From positions 99,607,001-99,671,000 of the forward strand of contig CM075344.1 in assembly GCA_037693485.1 (NCBI GenBank): a DNA stretch of 64,000 nucleotides. Direction: 5' to 3'. The DNA is from Kitagawia praeruptora. Lineage: Eukaryota; Streptophyta; Magnoliopsida; Apiales; Apiaceae. Shown piece after piece: positions 9,994-20,882 of this stretch; position 1 is the stretch's first letter, and every line of letters starts with the position of its first letter. The notes below the pieces were generated by a model. That model was not told the origin of the DNA. It made no database searches and was given only the letters and a program-made list of their open reading frames with translations. Made by a program: the position numbers and the translations under genes.

Positions 9994-11175
9994 GTAATTT
10001 TCGATTAGCCTCCAGTTAAATCTCTCTTGTCATGGTATGCACTGATGTTAATATTCTTTTATTTTGATGTTTAATGAAAATGAATAATTTTGCCAATAGT
10101 TTAAGCAGAGCTGCATAGATTGTAATAAACATTAGTTTTACATGTAATGAATACTTCTTTATATATATACAAGGTGCAACAAATATTCCATCAATTTTTT
10201 ACATAAAGCTTATGCAACAGTTTGTTTAGAATACCTAGTGTACACAACTTGCTGAAATTTCTCCATGTTTGCCCACTTATAGTTTGTATCTAATTTGTGA
10301 AACTTAACTGCCCCCTTGAGTTTATTTGAAGATTGCCGTTGACTGGAACAATTACATGGCTTCGTGTTTGTTTTTATTTTCTTGATCTACTCTATTTGCA
10401 TTCAGTTGTGGTGTTTATGCTATGTTTAAGTTTTCTCTGGCTGAAATGGCAAACAGCTGCTTTCATGAATTAGTTGCCTAATTGATGTTAGTTGTAAATT
10501 TTTTCTTTAAAGTATACATTTGTGTGGCCTGCAATTACCCTGCAAATTCTGTTTAAATTAGTACCAAAATTTTCATATGGTACTTCATTCAATTGATCTC
10601 ATTGCAATTCTGTTTAAATTAGTTTATCTGTCTTGTGATTTCAGAGTATCTTGAAGAATGAAGGCTGATTCCCAAGAATACATCGGTTTTAATACGTCTT
10701 GGTTTTAATACGTCATGTTCCAGGGCTGCCTCACAAGCCAATTGTAACCACTCCACTTGCTGATCAAGACAAGTATTGTCTCGAACCTTTTTAAAATTTC
10801 TAAGCATTAATAAGTTTCTTTATGTGTTGTTATTCAAATTTGGTGTTTATAAAAAGAAGTGGTGATCTTCTGAATGTAAACCATTTGGTGTTGCAAACAA
10901 CAAGTTCGTACTTGTTTGTCATATGGCCTTAAAAGTGGAGGCATGCATCTAATTTTTAGGTTTACGTGTTATGTAATGCTGACCAGTAGCTGAAAATAAG
11001 TTAGAGGATGTTAAAGTAACTAGTTGTAGCTTTATTTGATACTCCGGCTTGGAATGACAGTGGTGAGATGTCATTCGTATCTGTGTCCAGCGATTCATGG
11101 ATGTATACTCTCTGTGTCCAGTAATCTGGGCAACTTTGTTAGGTGTCGTGTGCCGAGAGGAAACGTTTGACTTTA
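9994..11175. other. CACTA interior without recognised coding
   Basis: The stretch is AT-rich and intron-like, with several pyrimidine tracts and ttgcag or tttcag words (for example near 10643). A short exon-like piece at about 10644-10790 (GLPHKPIVTTPLADQDK in one plus frame) could not be assigned. I see nothing else to support a gene. Confidence 0.5.
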
Positions 11176-11381
11176 GACGGCATAGTTTTCTTATATTGAA
11201 TGAAAATTTGATGCAATCTGTTAGACCATATACTTGATTTCTAGTTCTATGTCCTGCCAAATTAGTGCAACTATATGTGTAATTCTAATTGTTGGAATCC
11301 ATCTACCAATTAATTAAATTATTGAACAGTTATTGGATCGAATGTTCTCCATTTACTGAGCAGAATTTAATAACACTTTAA
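11176..11381 (+). repeat. 206-bp direct duplication flanking element A, left copy
   Basis: This 206-bp block is repeated at 60732-60937, directly after A's 3' LTR. The copies differ at about 5 positions, all in the last 80 bp, four of them A on the left and G on the right. Two extra A bases (11382-11383) lie between this copy and the 5' LTR. It is CACTA interior sequence, not part of the retrotransposon. Confidence 0.9.
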
Positions 11382-11383
11382 AA

Positions 11384-11880
11384 TGATATGGGCTAAAAGT
11401 AAGCCCTAAAGACACATTTAATGTGGCATTAATTAGACCTAGAATGGTCCAAATGTGGGGCCCACCAGATGGGCCCAAACCCTATTTATAATATTAATTT
11501 TGTAATTAATATTAGGGGTAATAAACAGCTAAGCAAATAAAAGTCAAACAAGGATATTACTCTTACCTGACTTAGGCTCCAAGATACATACTTCAACATG
11601 GAAACTGATTCCTTCAAGGAAGGGGTCTAGAACCTTCCTCAAGGCGGTGGCTTGCCCACCATGTTTCTGACTCCTACCATAATTCTAAGGCTTTCCAGCC
11701 TATATAAAAGGTCTGACCCCTCATTCTCAGAACTATGTCTTGGCTTGATTCTCAATAACGAGATATGTAGGCACTTTGTGAGGACCGATTAGTCTCGAAC
11801 ACGGAAACAACCATTAAAGCACGAAGCTCCCGAACCCTAGTATTAAATACAATTCGTAACCTAGTTTTTATTCCACAACA
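11384..11880 (+). repeat. Element A 5' LTR (497 bp)
   Basis: It begins TGATATGGGC and ends CCACAACA, with TATATAAAAG at 11701-11710 as the likely promoter. It pairs with 60234-60731 at roughly 94-95% identity by eye, including a replaced 10-base block near the middle. Confidence 0.9.
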
Positions 11881-11882
11881 TT

Positions 11883-11899
11883 TGGCGCCGTCTGTGGGA
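11883..11899 (+). promoter_or_regulatory. Element A primer binding site
   Basis: TGGCGCCGTCTGTGGGA starts two bases after the 5' LTR. This position and the leading TGGCGCCGT fit a tRNA 3'-end complement; I cannot name the tRNA with certainty. Confidence 0.75.
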
Positions 11900-11913
11900 C
11901 GAAGACATTAACC

Positions 11914-12077
11914 ATGGTGACCACACGAAGAACAACACCAACCTCTACTGAGGCCTTGCCTCTAAGCTCTGCTCCGCCTGTCACTGAGCAGGTACCCCCA
12001 ACAACAGGGGCGATCACTCAAACTCAAGCTTCTCAACCTCCAGGGATGAATCCTCATGCTGAGAGAACATTACCTAT
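11914..12077 (+). pseudogene. Element A gag, 5' part
   Basis: The ATG at 11914 lies 15 bases after the primer site and starts an open frame of about 54 codons rich in Thr, Pro and Gln. The frame is cut at 12077 by element B. The target duplication CCTAT (12073-12077 and 38263-38267) puts the continuation at 38268, where the same frame stays open. This is the disordered N terminus of the particle-forming Gag. Confidence 0.8.
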
Positions 12078-12084
12078 TGATAAG

Positions 12085-12814
12085 TGTTAACTCGAATAAC
12101 TTGTAGAAGGGGGGGTTGAATACAAGTTATATAATCGTGTCTGATTTTTGCTTGATTATATGAACAAGAATAAACGAATGAATCAAACTCTTGTTTGTAT
12201 TAATAAGATCAAATACAAACTCTACCAAAGGTGTACAATACCTTTAGCAGCTGCTGACAATACAAATATCTCTCTGTTTGTTTCGAACTCTCGAATACAA
12301 ACCTTATACAGAGCTACGCACTCGAACTTACAACTTCGTCGCTCTTTACAATGATATTGAGAGAGTATTTATAATGCTACCTATCAACTAATAACAGAAA
12401 GATATAATCTATACATGACAATGTTCTGCCTTCTAGTCGATAGTTTCCTTCAATAGAAAACTCTTTCCTTCATAATGTCTTCTTGCTTGTTCTTCAAACA
12501 ACGATCCTGTTTTATAGCACTTGCCAGTTTCTGTAGTATCTATAATGACATCATCAGTAACATGACTGATATCAGGATCTGTACACTGCATCAGTATCTG
12601 ATCAACCATCAGTATTGGACCGTCATCAGGATTTGCTCTTTGTTCCTGACATGTAGTCTCCGATACACTGTTCATTCCTGACTAAACTATACAGATAACT
12701 GTTTTACACATAAAACCTATATACAGTGCTAAATCCTTTATAAGATCAGGATTACAAGAAGTATAATGTGTAAATTCTATTCTTAACATCACAACTTATG
12801 AATTATTCCTAACA
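12085..12814 (-). repeat. Copia 3' LTR
   Basis: It begins TGTTAACTCG and ends CCTAACA, with terminal inverted bases TGTTA/TAACA. On the minus strand a TATAAATA box lies at 12373-12366. ATCAGGAT occurs three times (about 12571, 12624 and 12745). Confidence 0.92.
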
Positions 12815-12828
12815 ATCTCCCCCTATTT
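12815..12828 (-). promoter_or_regulatory. Copia polypurine tract
   Basis: On the minus strand the bases reading aaatagggggagat directly precede the LTR start. This purine run primes plus-strand synthesis. Confidence 0.75.
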
Positions 12829-13032
12829 ATGCTTTATAATCTGAAGCATAAATCTAAGTTGTGGATGTCAAAACATATAACAATACAACCAGAATAGAAT
12901 TTATGAATGTAGAATTATGAAGTTTAAGTACCTCCTTCTCAGATGTAGAAGCTTATCTAGTACTTAGAAGAAAGAATTTTAACTATTAATGCTGCTCTTC
13001 CTTTACCTCTTCCTAGCTGAGATTCACCACTG

Positions 13033-14089
13033 TCACTCCTGGTTCTTCTTTTTACTATCCTTTGTCTGATCTTTATCTCCCCCAGCTTTATCTTCAGTCT
13101 GGTGGTGTTGTTGTTGTCTTTGAATTGTCTTTATCTCCCCCTTTTTGACATCAGCAACATTAATTCCAAGAGATTCAGAAACAGAACAAATGAGATTCAT
13201 AAGAACTGCTTGATTTTCCATAATTGTGACTTGGTTATCTTCAAGTGATTGAAGTCTTGTTTGAATAGCAATTTGAGAATTCTGAATATCTTTCAAAACA
13301 TAAGAATGAACTTCAATATTGGAAGTGCTTCTAGTATCTTCAGTATCAGAATCAGAAAGAACTGTATCTTCAAATCTTGTAGAAGAAGTTGCTTGAGTTG
13401 TATGATATTCAAGTAATAAAACCTGATTAGAAGTATCAACATCTTCATCTTTCTGTTCTGGATCTGAAACATGATCATCATCTCATTCACCAGTATTCTG
13501 TGTACTAACATCTTCAAATCCTGACTCCTCCTTAGAGTGATCAGAGACTGTTGATGTCTCAATTCTAGCTGATATTGGAAGTACATACAAAGGAACACTA
13601 GGATCATTAGGATCTTCATCTGGTACATATGTATCAAGAGATTGCTTTATCCTGGCACCTCTTCTGTTAATGATTTCTGCAAGCCTCTCCTTTTGCAAAT
13701 AATTCAGACAACATAGTTCTTATATTATCATCAGATGGTACATTCTCATAACTATCAGTAACAGGTAAGCAAAGTACTGAATTAACAACAGATTCAGTAA
13801 TGTCAAATGAATCTTGTCCTAAATGTAGAACAATCTTACCTGATTGACTCTGAGTAGAATCAATTACCTCAGCATTCTCCCAAGCTTGTGAAACAGCTTC
13901 TTGATTAATTTGTGGAGATGCTGTCAATGCATAACTTAATGGTCCATACACCAGAAAGTCCATGATTGGATGAAAATCAGATGACACGCCTTCCTTGTTG
14001 GTAATAGCTGCAACATGATTGTTTGTCATAAAATCAAAGTCACCAAACTTGAAGGCTACTGATTTAGGTAATTTTCTCTGAGCTGCCAT
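13033..14089 (-). pseudogene. Copia third ORF 3' of pol (SIRE-type accessory protein), broken
   Basis: The ATG at 14089 opens a frame with FHPIMDFLVYGPLSYALTAS, matching a phrase common in the extra ORF that follows pol in SIRE-like copia elements of dicots (sometimes called envelope-like). A frameshift at about 13690 moves the reading frame, and a TGA stop lies at 13483-13485; the same frame then stays open to 13033. The full ORF would be about 350 codons. The C-terminal part is acidic, then has a coiled-coil-like heptad stretch (about 13290-13190) and a Gln/Lys-rich tail. I see no convincing membrane segment or signal peptide. Its function is unknown. Confidence 0.65.
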
Positions 14090-15561
14090 TTTTGATCTGA
14101 AAAGAAACTTGAAAAATTCTTGAAATGGATTAGTGATTTTGAAAACTCAAGAGTGATTTTTGCTTTAGAGAATGTAAAATTAGAGAAAGCAATTACACAA
14201 TTAGAGTTTCAAAACAAATATATTTCACAAATCTTTCAGACCACTATCCCACGTTGACACGTAGATTGACAGGTGTCAGTCCCTGAAAAATGCGGTTACC
14301 CATGATTTTTTTTTTGAAAATAAAATCCAAAATTGATTTTCATGAAATAAATCAGGGTATAAATAAGCAATACTGATCAGCTTCCTTTTCCTGATGACCT
14401 CTCATCAAAATAATCACAAAATGTAATGTGATTTAAAAATATAATTTTCAAATCCTGATGGTCACACATGAAATCCTGACCAATATTATCAGCGACTTAA
14501 TATGGAGTTTCACGTGGCATTTTTCTTTTATCTGAAAAAGAAAATAAACAATTAATCTGAACAGAAAATCAATTGGTTAGATATTTTCAATATTTCTTGA
14601 AACAAGAAATACAGTCTCATGCAATAATTAGCATTTGACTTCATTAAAACTTCCAAGTGACTGCTCAGCTTCTCACGTCTTTCTTTAAAAGAACCAAACG
14701 CTTTATGCCATTCTCCATAACCTTTCAATTTCTTTTTCTTCTCAACAATGCTTCTCAAACCAAAAATCCCTTCAAACCCATTTTCCAGAATTTTCTTGAT
14801 CGATGAACATCCTGTTCTTGATCATCTCTTTGAACAAATGACTCTTCTCGTCGAACTAATCATGAATGGATTGGTTTTCGAAAATATCCAGAGGTTTCTC
14901 TTAGAACATCCATCTGTTGGATACAATCTTCCCCTAACCTCCTCAAAACTTGAGGATGAAGAATTTGGCCGAGAGTCTGAGGTTGATCTTGATGGAGATG
15001 CTATTCATTTAAGTTAGCTGCTCTCATTCAAGTTGCCCAGACAAGGAATTCAAGAGCAAATGAGGCTTTCATCCCCTGATGGATTTCTTGAGATGCTCCT
15101 TGTCCTGTTCCTTAGAGTTCATATCAAAGACAAGTATAGAGTAGAAATTTAGACAAAAAGATGATGTATTTCATTTCTATGTAATGATTTCTATTAATGA
15201 AAATACAATTTCTTGTTATCTGCTTGTCTTTTGATTTTTGAATGATGTATAAATTATCAGTATGCAAATATCAAAACTTGCTAGCATAGACTTAACATAT
15301 CACAGAATCAGATTATTACACAAAGTAAACATCAGGATCTGAAACAATTTTCATAATCCTGATACTGACACAATACTGATGACGTCAGCATCCTGATAAC
15401 AAATCTAATCCTGATGATTATTAACAAGTCTATCATACTGAAATTTATCAAGGCAATGTGTTATAGCTCAAACATTTAACAATCAAATATAGATCCTGAC
15501 AGGAATATCAAGTCTATAAACTAAGAACAACATACCTTGCTACTTTTGCAGATGTTAAAAT
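14090..15561 (-). other. Copia spacer between pol and third ORF
   Basis: The spacer is about 1.5 kb of AT-rich DNA carrying many ATCCTGAT/ATCAGGAT motifs (14388-14480 and 15330-15500) and one open frame on the opposite strand (14748-15017). TATAAATA lies at 14359-14366 on the plus strand and a CACGTGG box at about 14510. Confidence 0.6.
14748..15017 (+). CDS. Antisense ORF inside the copia element, unknown function
   Basis: This is an 89-codon ORF on the strand opposite to copia gag-pol. Its ATG lies after a pyrimidine-rich leader (ttctttttcttctcaaca), a common plant start context. The product starts basic, has a hydrophobic middle (DHLFEQMTLLVELIMNGLVF) and an acidic C-terminal third. A plus-strand TATAAATA lies 390 bases upstream. 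I do not recognise the family. It may be a chance frame, but it stays open while the element's main ORFs are broken. Confidence 0.4.
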   Translation: MLLKPKIPSNPFSRIFLIDEHPVLDHLFEQMTLLVELIMNGLVFENIQRFLLEHPSVGYNLPLTSSKLEDEEFGRESEVDLDGDAIHLS

Positions 15562-18500
15562 CTAAAAATTTAACATTCCTAACTCACTTACTAGTCTACT
15601 GAATGTAGTCTCATCAAGTGGTTTAGTTAGAATATCTGCAAGCTGTTTGTCAGTAGGAACAAAATGAAGTTCCACAGTACCATTCTCAATATGTTCTCTA
15701 ATAAAATGATACCTGACATCAATGTGCTTAGTCCTTGAATGTTGAACTGGATTTTCTGCAATTTTAATAGCACTAGTATTATCACAAAACATATGAATAT
15801 TACTAAGTGTCATACCATAATCCAGCAACTGATTTCTTATCCAAAGGAGCTATGCACAACAACTGCCTGCTGCTATGTACTCAACTTCTGCAGTTGAGGT
15901 TGAAACAGATTGTTGCTTCTTGCTTGCCCAAGAAATCAATCTATTTCCCAAAAATTGACATGTACCTGTAGTGCTTTTCCTGTCTATCTTACACCCTGCA
16001 TAATCAGAGTCTGAATAGCCAATTAGAAAGAAATCAGATTCTCTAGGATACCACAAACCAAGATTTGGAGTTCCTTTGAGATATCTAAAAATTCTCTTCA
16101 CAGCAATTAAATGAGATTCCTTAGGATCACTTTGGAATCTAGCACATAAACAGGTAGAAAACATTATATCTGGCCTACTTGCAGTTAGATATAACAATGA
16201 GCCTATCATGCCTCTATAACTAGTATTATCCACACTCTTCCCTTTAGGATCAGAGTCTAGTTTAGTGGCTGTTGCCATGGGTGTTTTTGCAACTGCACAG
16301 TCTTGAAAGTCAAACCTTCTTAAAAGATCTTTGATATACTTTGACTGATTAATGAAAATACCAGTCTCAGTCTGTTTGACCTGCAAGCCTAAGAAATAAT
16401 TTAGTTCACCCATCATGCTCATCTGATACTTAGACTGCATAAGCTTGCTAAACTTAGCACACAACTTTTCATTAGTAGAACCAAAAATAATATCATCAAC
16501 ATAAACTTGAACTAAAAGCAATTCACCTTTTATCTTTCTAAAGAATAGAGTTTTGTCAATTGTACCTCTTGTGAAGCCATTTTCAAGAAGAAATTTAGAC
16601 AAAGTCTCATACCATGCTCTTGGTGCCTGCTTTAGTCCATAGAGTGCCTTGTCAAGTTTGTAGACATGATTTGGAAACTTTGAATCAACAAATCCAGGTG
16701 GCTGTTCTACATACACTTCTTCATCAAGTTTTCCATTTAGAAAAGCACTCTTTACATCCATCTGGTATACCTTAAATTTTGAATGAGCTGCAAATGCAAG
16801 AAACATTCTGATTGCTTCCAATCTTGCTACAGGTGCAAAGGTCTCATCATAATCAATGCCTTCTTCCTGAGAATAACCCTTGGCCACCAGTCTTGCTTTG
16901 TTTCTTACAATCATACCAGATTCATCTAGCTTGTTTCTGAAAACCCATCTTGCACCAACAATAGATCTATCTTTAGGTCTTGGTACCAGTTTCCAAACTT
17001 TGTTTCTCTCAAACTCATTTAACTCCTCCTGCATTGTAATTACCCAATCAGGATCCTGTAAGGCTTCTTCAACCTTCTTAGGTTCATTCTTTGAGAGAAA
17101 ACAACTATACAAGCATTCATTTTGAATTGATCTTCTAGTTCGAACACCACTATTTGGATCACCAATTATCAAATCTTCAGTATGATCCTTTGTCCATTTT
17201 CTAACAGGTGGTAAATCAACTCTGCTAGTCTCTCCCCCTAAGTTAGTGGTATCTCTTGTAGAAGAATTCTCTCTACCTTCAAAAACTCTCCTTTGATCAA
17301 TAGAATCAGTAGATTCAATATTGCTGCTAGTTACTGATCTTTCCTCAGTAGACTCTGAAAGGTCAGTTCCTGATGGAGTAGACTCTGAAACGTCAATTCC
17401 TGATGGAATAGACTCTGAAAGACTAGTCTGCTCCTGATGATCACTGTGTTCTCTCTGATTTATTTGCTCCCCCTCAACAGTAGCATTCCTTTGAGAAGCA
17501 ATAGAAATTTCTTCTGGAGAACCTTCATCATCACTTGAGAGTATCTCAGAATTCTTCAGATTTTCAAATTCCAATTTGTCATGGCTTTCATCAGTTTGCA
17601 AAATTCCAAATTTCTTATCATCAAATGCAACATGAATTGATTCCATAACAATGTGAGTTCTGAGATTATAAACTTTGAAGGCCTTAGATGCTGAGTATCC
17701 TAGAAAAATTGCTTCATCCGATTTGGCTTCAAATTTTCCAAGTTGTTCTGGATGAACTTTTAGGACATAGCATTTGCATCCAAAGATGTGAAAGTATTTC
17801 ACACTTGGTTTCTTTCCTTTGATCATCTCATAGGGAGTTTTTCCATGACTATTTACCAAGGTACAGTTCTGAGTGAAACATGCAGTGTTAATAGCTTCTG
17901 CCCAAAAGTAGGTTGGAAGTTTTGCATCTGCAAGCATGGTTCTTGCTGCCTCTATGAGAGTCCTGTTCTTTCTTTCCACTACACCATTTTGTTGAGGTGT
18001 ACCAGGTGCAGAAAACTGTTGAGTGATTCCATTGTCTGCACAAAACCCCTCCATTGTAGAATTCTTGAATTCTGTACCATTGTCACTCCTAAGTACTTTA
18101 ACTTTGTACTCAGAATTGTTCTGAATATTCTTGATGAGTTCAATGATTTGCTGAGGAGCTTCATCCTTCTTGTGTAGAAAGAACACCCATGTGAACCTTG
18201 TGAAATCATCCACCATAACTAGAGCATATCTTTTCTTGCTGATAGACATAATGTTTACTGGACCAAACAGATCAAGATGTAGCATGTGAAATGGTTCAGT
18301 AATTGAATTTTCAGTCTTGCTCTTGAAAGTGGTTCTTCTCTGCTTTCCAAGCTGACATGCATCACAAAGTCCATCTTGCACAAAATTTGCCTGAGGTAGG
18401 CCTCTCACCAAATTGTGTTTAACAAGTTGATTAAGCTTCTTGAAATTAAGATGTGAGAGCTTCTTGTGCCAATTCCAGCTTTCATCATTTGTTGCTTTGC

Positions 18501-20102
18501 TGTAGAGACATCTAACAATTCCTTTAGATGTATCACTTAAGCTGGCTTCATATATGTTACCATGTCTTTGACCAGTTAGAACGATGTCTCCATTCTGCAT
18601 ATTCAAGACTTTGCATCCTTCTCTGTCAAAGATTGATTTGTAACCTTTATCACCCAGTTGACTTATGCTTAAAAGAGTATGTTTCAAGCCTTCAACCAGT
18701 GCTACATTTTCTATGATGACATTCCCCAAAATAATTGAGCCATATCCCAGAGTTTCTCCTTTGTTGCCATCTCCAAAAGATATTACTGGGCCAGCTTTCC
18801 TCTCAAACTTTGTAAGCAGGGACTTCTTTCCAGTCATATGTCCAGAGCATCCACTATCCAAGATAATTGAATGCTTCTTTCCTGTGCCCTTAACAGAGGA
18901 TGGAGAAATTTTCTTTGGAGATCCAGGTTTGTCTGAACTATTGGCCATCAATGCAATGTTGTCATAATCCAATTCATCTTCAGAGTCACTGGAATCAGCC
19001 CAATCCTTCTGTGTGACCATAAGTGCATTACCCTTTCCTGAATTCCTAGGCTTCTTACACTCACTAGCAAAGTGTCCAAGCTCGCTGCAGTTAAAGCACT
19101 TGATCTTGGCCTTATCAAGCTTGACAATTGTACTTTTGCTTTTGTCACTCTTCTTCTCCTCCTTCTTTTGAAAAGGTCCTTTGCTAAATCTTCTCCTGTT
19201 GAATCTTCCTTTCTTGAAAGCTTTAGCAAACATAGCAAAGAGTTCTTGCATCTCTGATTCAGAATCATTGTTGTCAGAGTCCATATCAGTAGTCTCTGAC
19301 TCAGAACTTTCTTTGCTTTTCTTCTTCCTTGAATTCTTTACAGCAATCTCTTCATGCTGTTCTTCAGGAAGCTTCTTAACTTCAGATTGAGCAGTAAGTG
19401 CAATAGTCTTCATCTTTCCTTCACTCCTGCTCTTCTTCTGCTGCTTGTCAAGTTCATAAGCTCTCAATTTTCCATATACTGCCTCTAATGAAATCTCATC
19501 CAGATCATTAGCTTCCTCGATCGCAGATATCTTCTCATTGTAGAAATCAGGCAAAGCTTTCATGAACTTTGTATTCATATCCTCCAAGTCATAATATTTA
19601 CCATGCATGGCCATCTCATTGATGAGTTTTGTAAACCTATCAAAGGTATCGGTAAGTGACTCACCAGACTTGATTCAAAGTACTCATACTGTTGTATAAG
19701 TAATGTCCTCATATTCTTCCTGACAGGCTTAGTTCCTTCACAGTGAACCTTAAGATTGTCCCATATATCCTTAGCAGTTTTACAAGAGAGAACATAGTTA
19801 GTGAGAACAGAATCAAGACTGTTGAATAATATGTTTCTCACTTTAGCATCTTTGAGAACATTCTCCTTGTCCTTATCTGACCATTCAGATTTTGGCTTCT
19901 CTGCTGTATGTTCTGGAACAACCTCACCATCAATAGTTGCTTGTCCAACGACCTTCGTTGGAACAAAAGGTCCATCTCTGATTCTGTCAAGATAATCAGG
20001 ATCTGTTGCTTCCAGATGATGCAACATCTTTACTTCCCATAGAGTATATTCGTTTCTCTTGAGCATAGGAATTTTAGTATTCCCATCCTTGTAACCAGAC
20101 AT
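15562..20102 (-). pseudogene. Copia gag-pol, two lesions
   Basis: The ATG at 20102 lies 35 bases after the primer site. Domains in order are: Gag core; zinc knuckle CFNCSELGHFASEC (about 19090); protease DSGCSGHM (about 18850); GAG-pre-integrase and integrase core with DLFGPV, SDNGTEF and NGVVERKNRT; reverse transcriptase with QMDVKSAFLNG and YVDDIIFGS (about 16500); and RNase H. A one-base deletion at about 19665-19672 shifts the Gag frame, and a TAG at 15850-15852 sits in the RNase H segment where this family has Gln (CCA-Q-LL). The rest, 1254 codons from 19614, is open. The stop removes the last 96 codons of RNase H. Confidence 0.9.
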
Positions 20103-20137
20103 GATTGCAGATCTTTATGATTATTCGAAATCAACCT

Positions 20138-20149
20138 GCTCTGATACCA
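20138..20149 (-). promoter_or_regulatory. Copia primer binding site (initiator tRNA-Met)
   Basis: On the minus strand TGGTATCAGAGC starts two bases after the 5' LTR. It is the standard complement of the plant initiator tRNA-Met 3' end used by copia elements. Confidence 0.92.
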
Positions 20150-20151
20150 AT

Positions 20152-20882
20152 TGTTAACTCGAATAACTTGTAGAAGGGGGGGGTTGAATACAAGTTATAT
20201 AATCGTGTCTGATTTTTGCTTGATTATATGAACAAGAATAAACGAATGAATCAAACTCTTGTTTGTATTAATAAGATCAAATACAAACTCTACCAAAGGT
20301 GTACAATACCTTTAGCAGCTGCTGACAATACAAATATCTCTCTGTTTGTTTCGAACTCTCGAATACAAACCTTATACAGAGCTACGCACTCGAACTTACA
20401 ACTTCGTCGCTCTTTACAATGATATTGAGAGAGTATTTATAATGCTACCTATCAACTAATAACAGAAAGATATAATCTATACATGACAATGTTCTGCCTT
20501 CTAGTCGATAGTTTCCTTCAATAGAAAACTCTTTCCTTCATAATGTCTTCTTGCTTGTTCTTCAAACAACGATCCTGTTTTATAGCACTTGCCAGTTTCT
20601 GTAGTATCTATAATGACATCATCAGTAACATGACTGATATCAGGATCTGTACACTGCATCAGTATCTGATCAACCATCAGTATTGGACCGTCATCAGGAT
20701 TTGCTCTCTGTTCCTGACATGTAGTCTCCGATACACTGTTCATTCCTGACTAAACTATACAGATAACTGTTTTACACATAAAACCTATATACAGTGCTAA
20801 ATCCTTTATAAGATCAGGATTACAAGAAGTATAATGTGTAAATTCTATTCTTAACATCACAACTTATGAATTATTCCTAACA
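20152..20882 (-). repeat. Copia 5' LTR
   Basis: It is nearly identical to 12085-12814. It has one more G in the G-run at about 20173 and one substitution near 20707. As the promoter copy it holds TATAAATA on the minus strand at 20441-20434. Confidence 0.92.

Larger units (their letters stand above)
12085..20882 (-). mobile_element. Ty1/copia element of the SIRE-like lineage
   Basis: LTRs of 730-731 bp lie at 12085-12814 and 20152-20882, with target duplication ATAAG (12080-12084 and 20883-20887). On the minus strand the order is 5' LTR, primer site for initiator methionine tRNA, gag-pol (20102-15562), a long spacer with an antisense ORF, a third ORF (14089-13033), polypurine tract and 3' LTR. 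The LTRs differ by one substitution and one G-run length change, so the insertion is very recent. Even so, two lesions lie in gag-pol and two in ORF3, so this copy was probably moved by proteins supplied from elsewhere. Confidence 0.92.

Noticed and set aside
10619..10807. Minus-strand ORF of 62 codons (LDQQVEWLQLACEAALEHD)
   Set aside because: I recognise no family, and neighbouring sequence is intron-like; too weak for a gene call.
11379..11383. Simple 5-bp target duplication for element A
   Set aside because: TAAAA on the left is not matched by GACGG on the right; the flanks are a 206-bp duplication instead.
19575..19680. Programmed frameshift between copia gag and pol
   Set aside because: The shift lies in the middle of the Gag domain, before the zinc knuckle, and sister elements keep one frame; it is a deletion.
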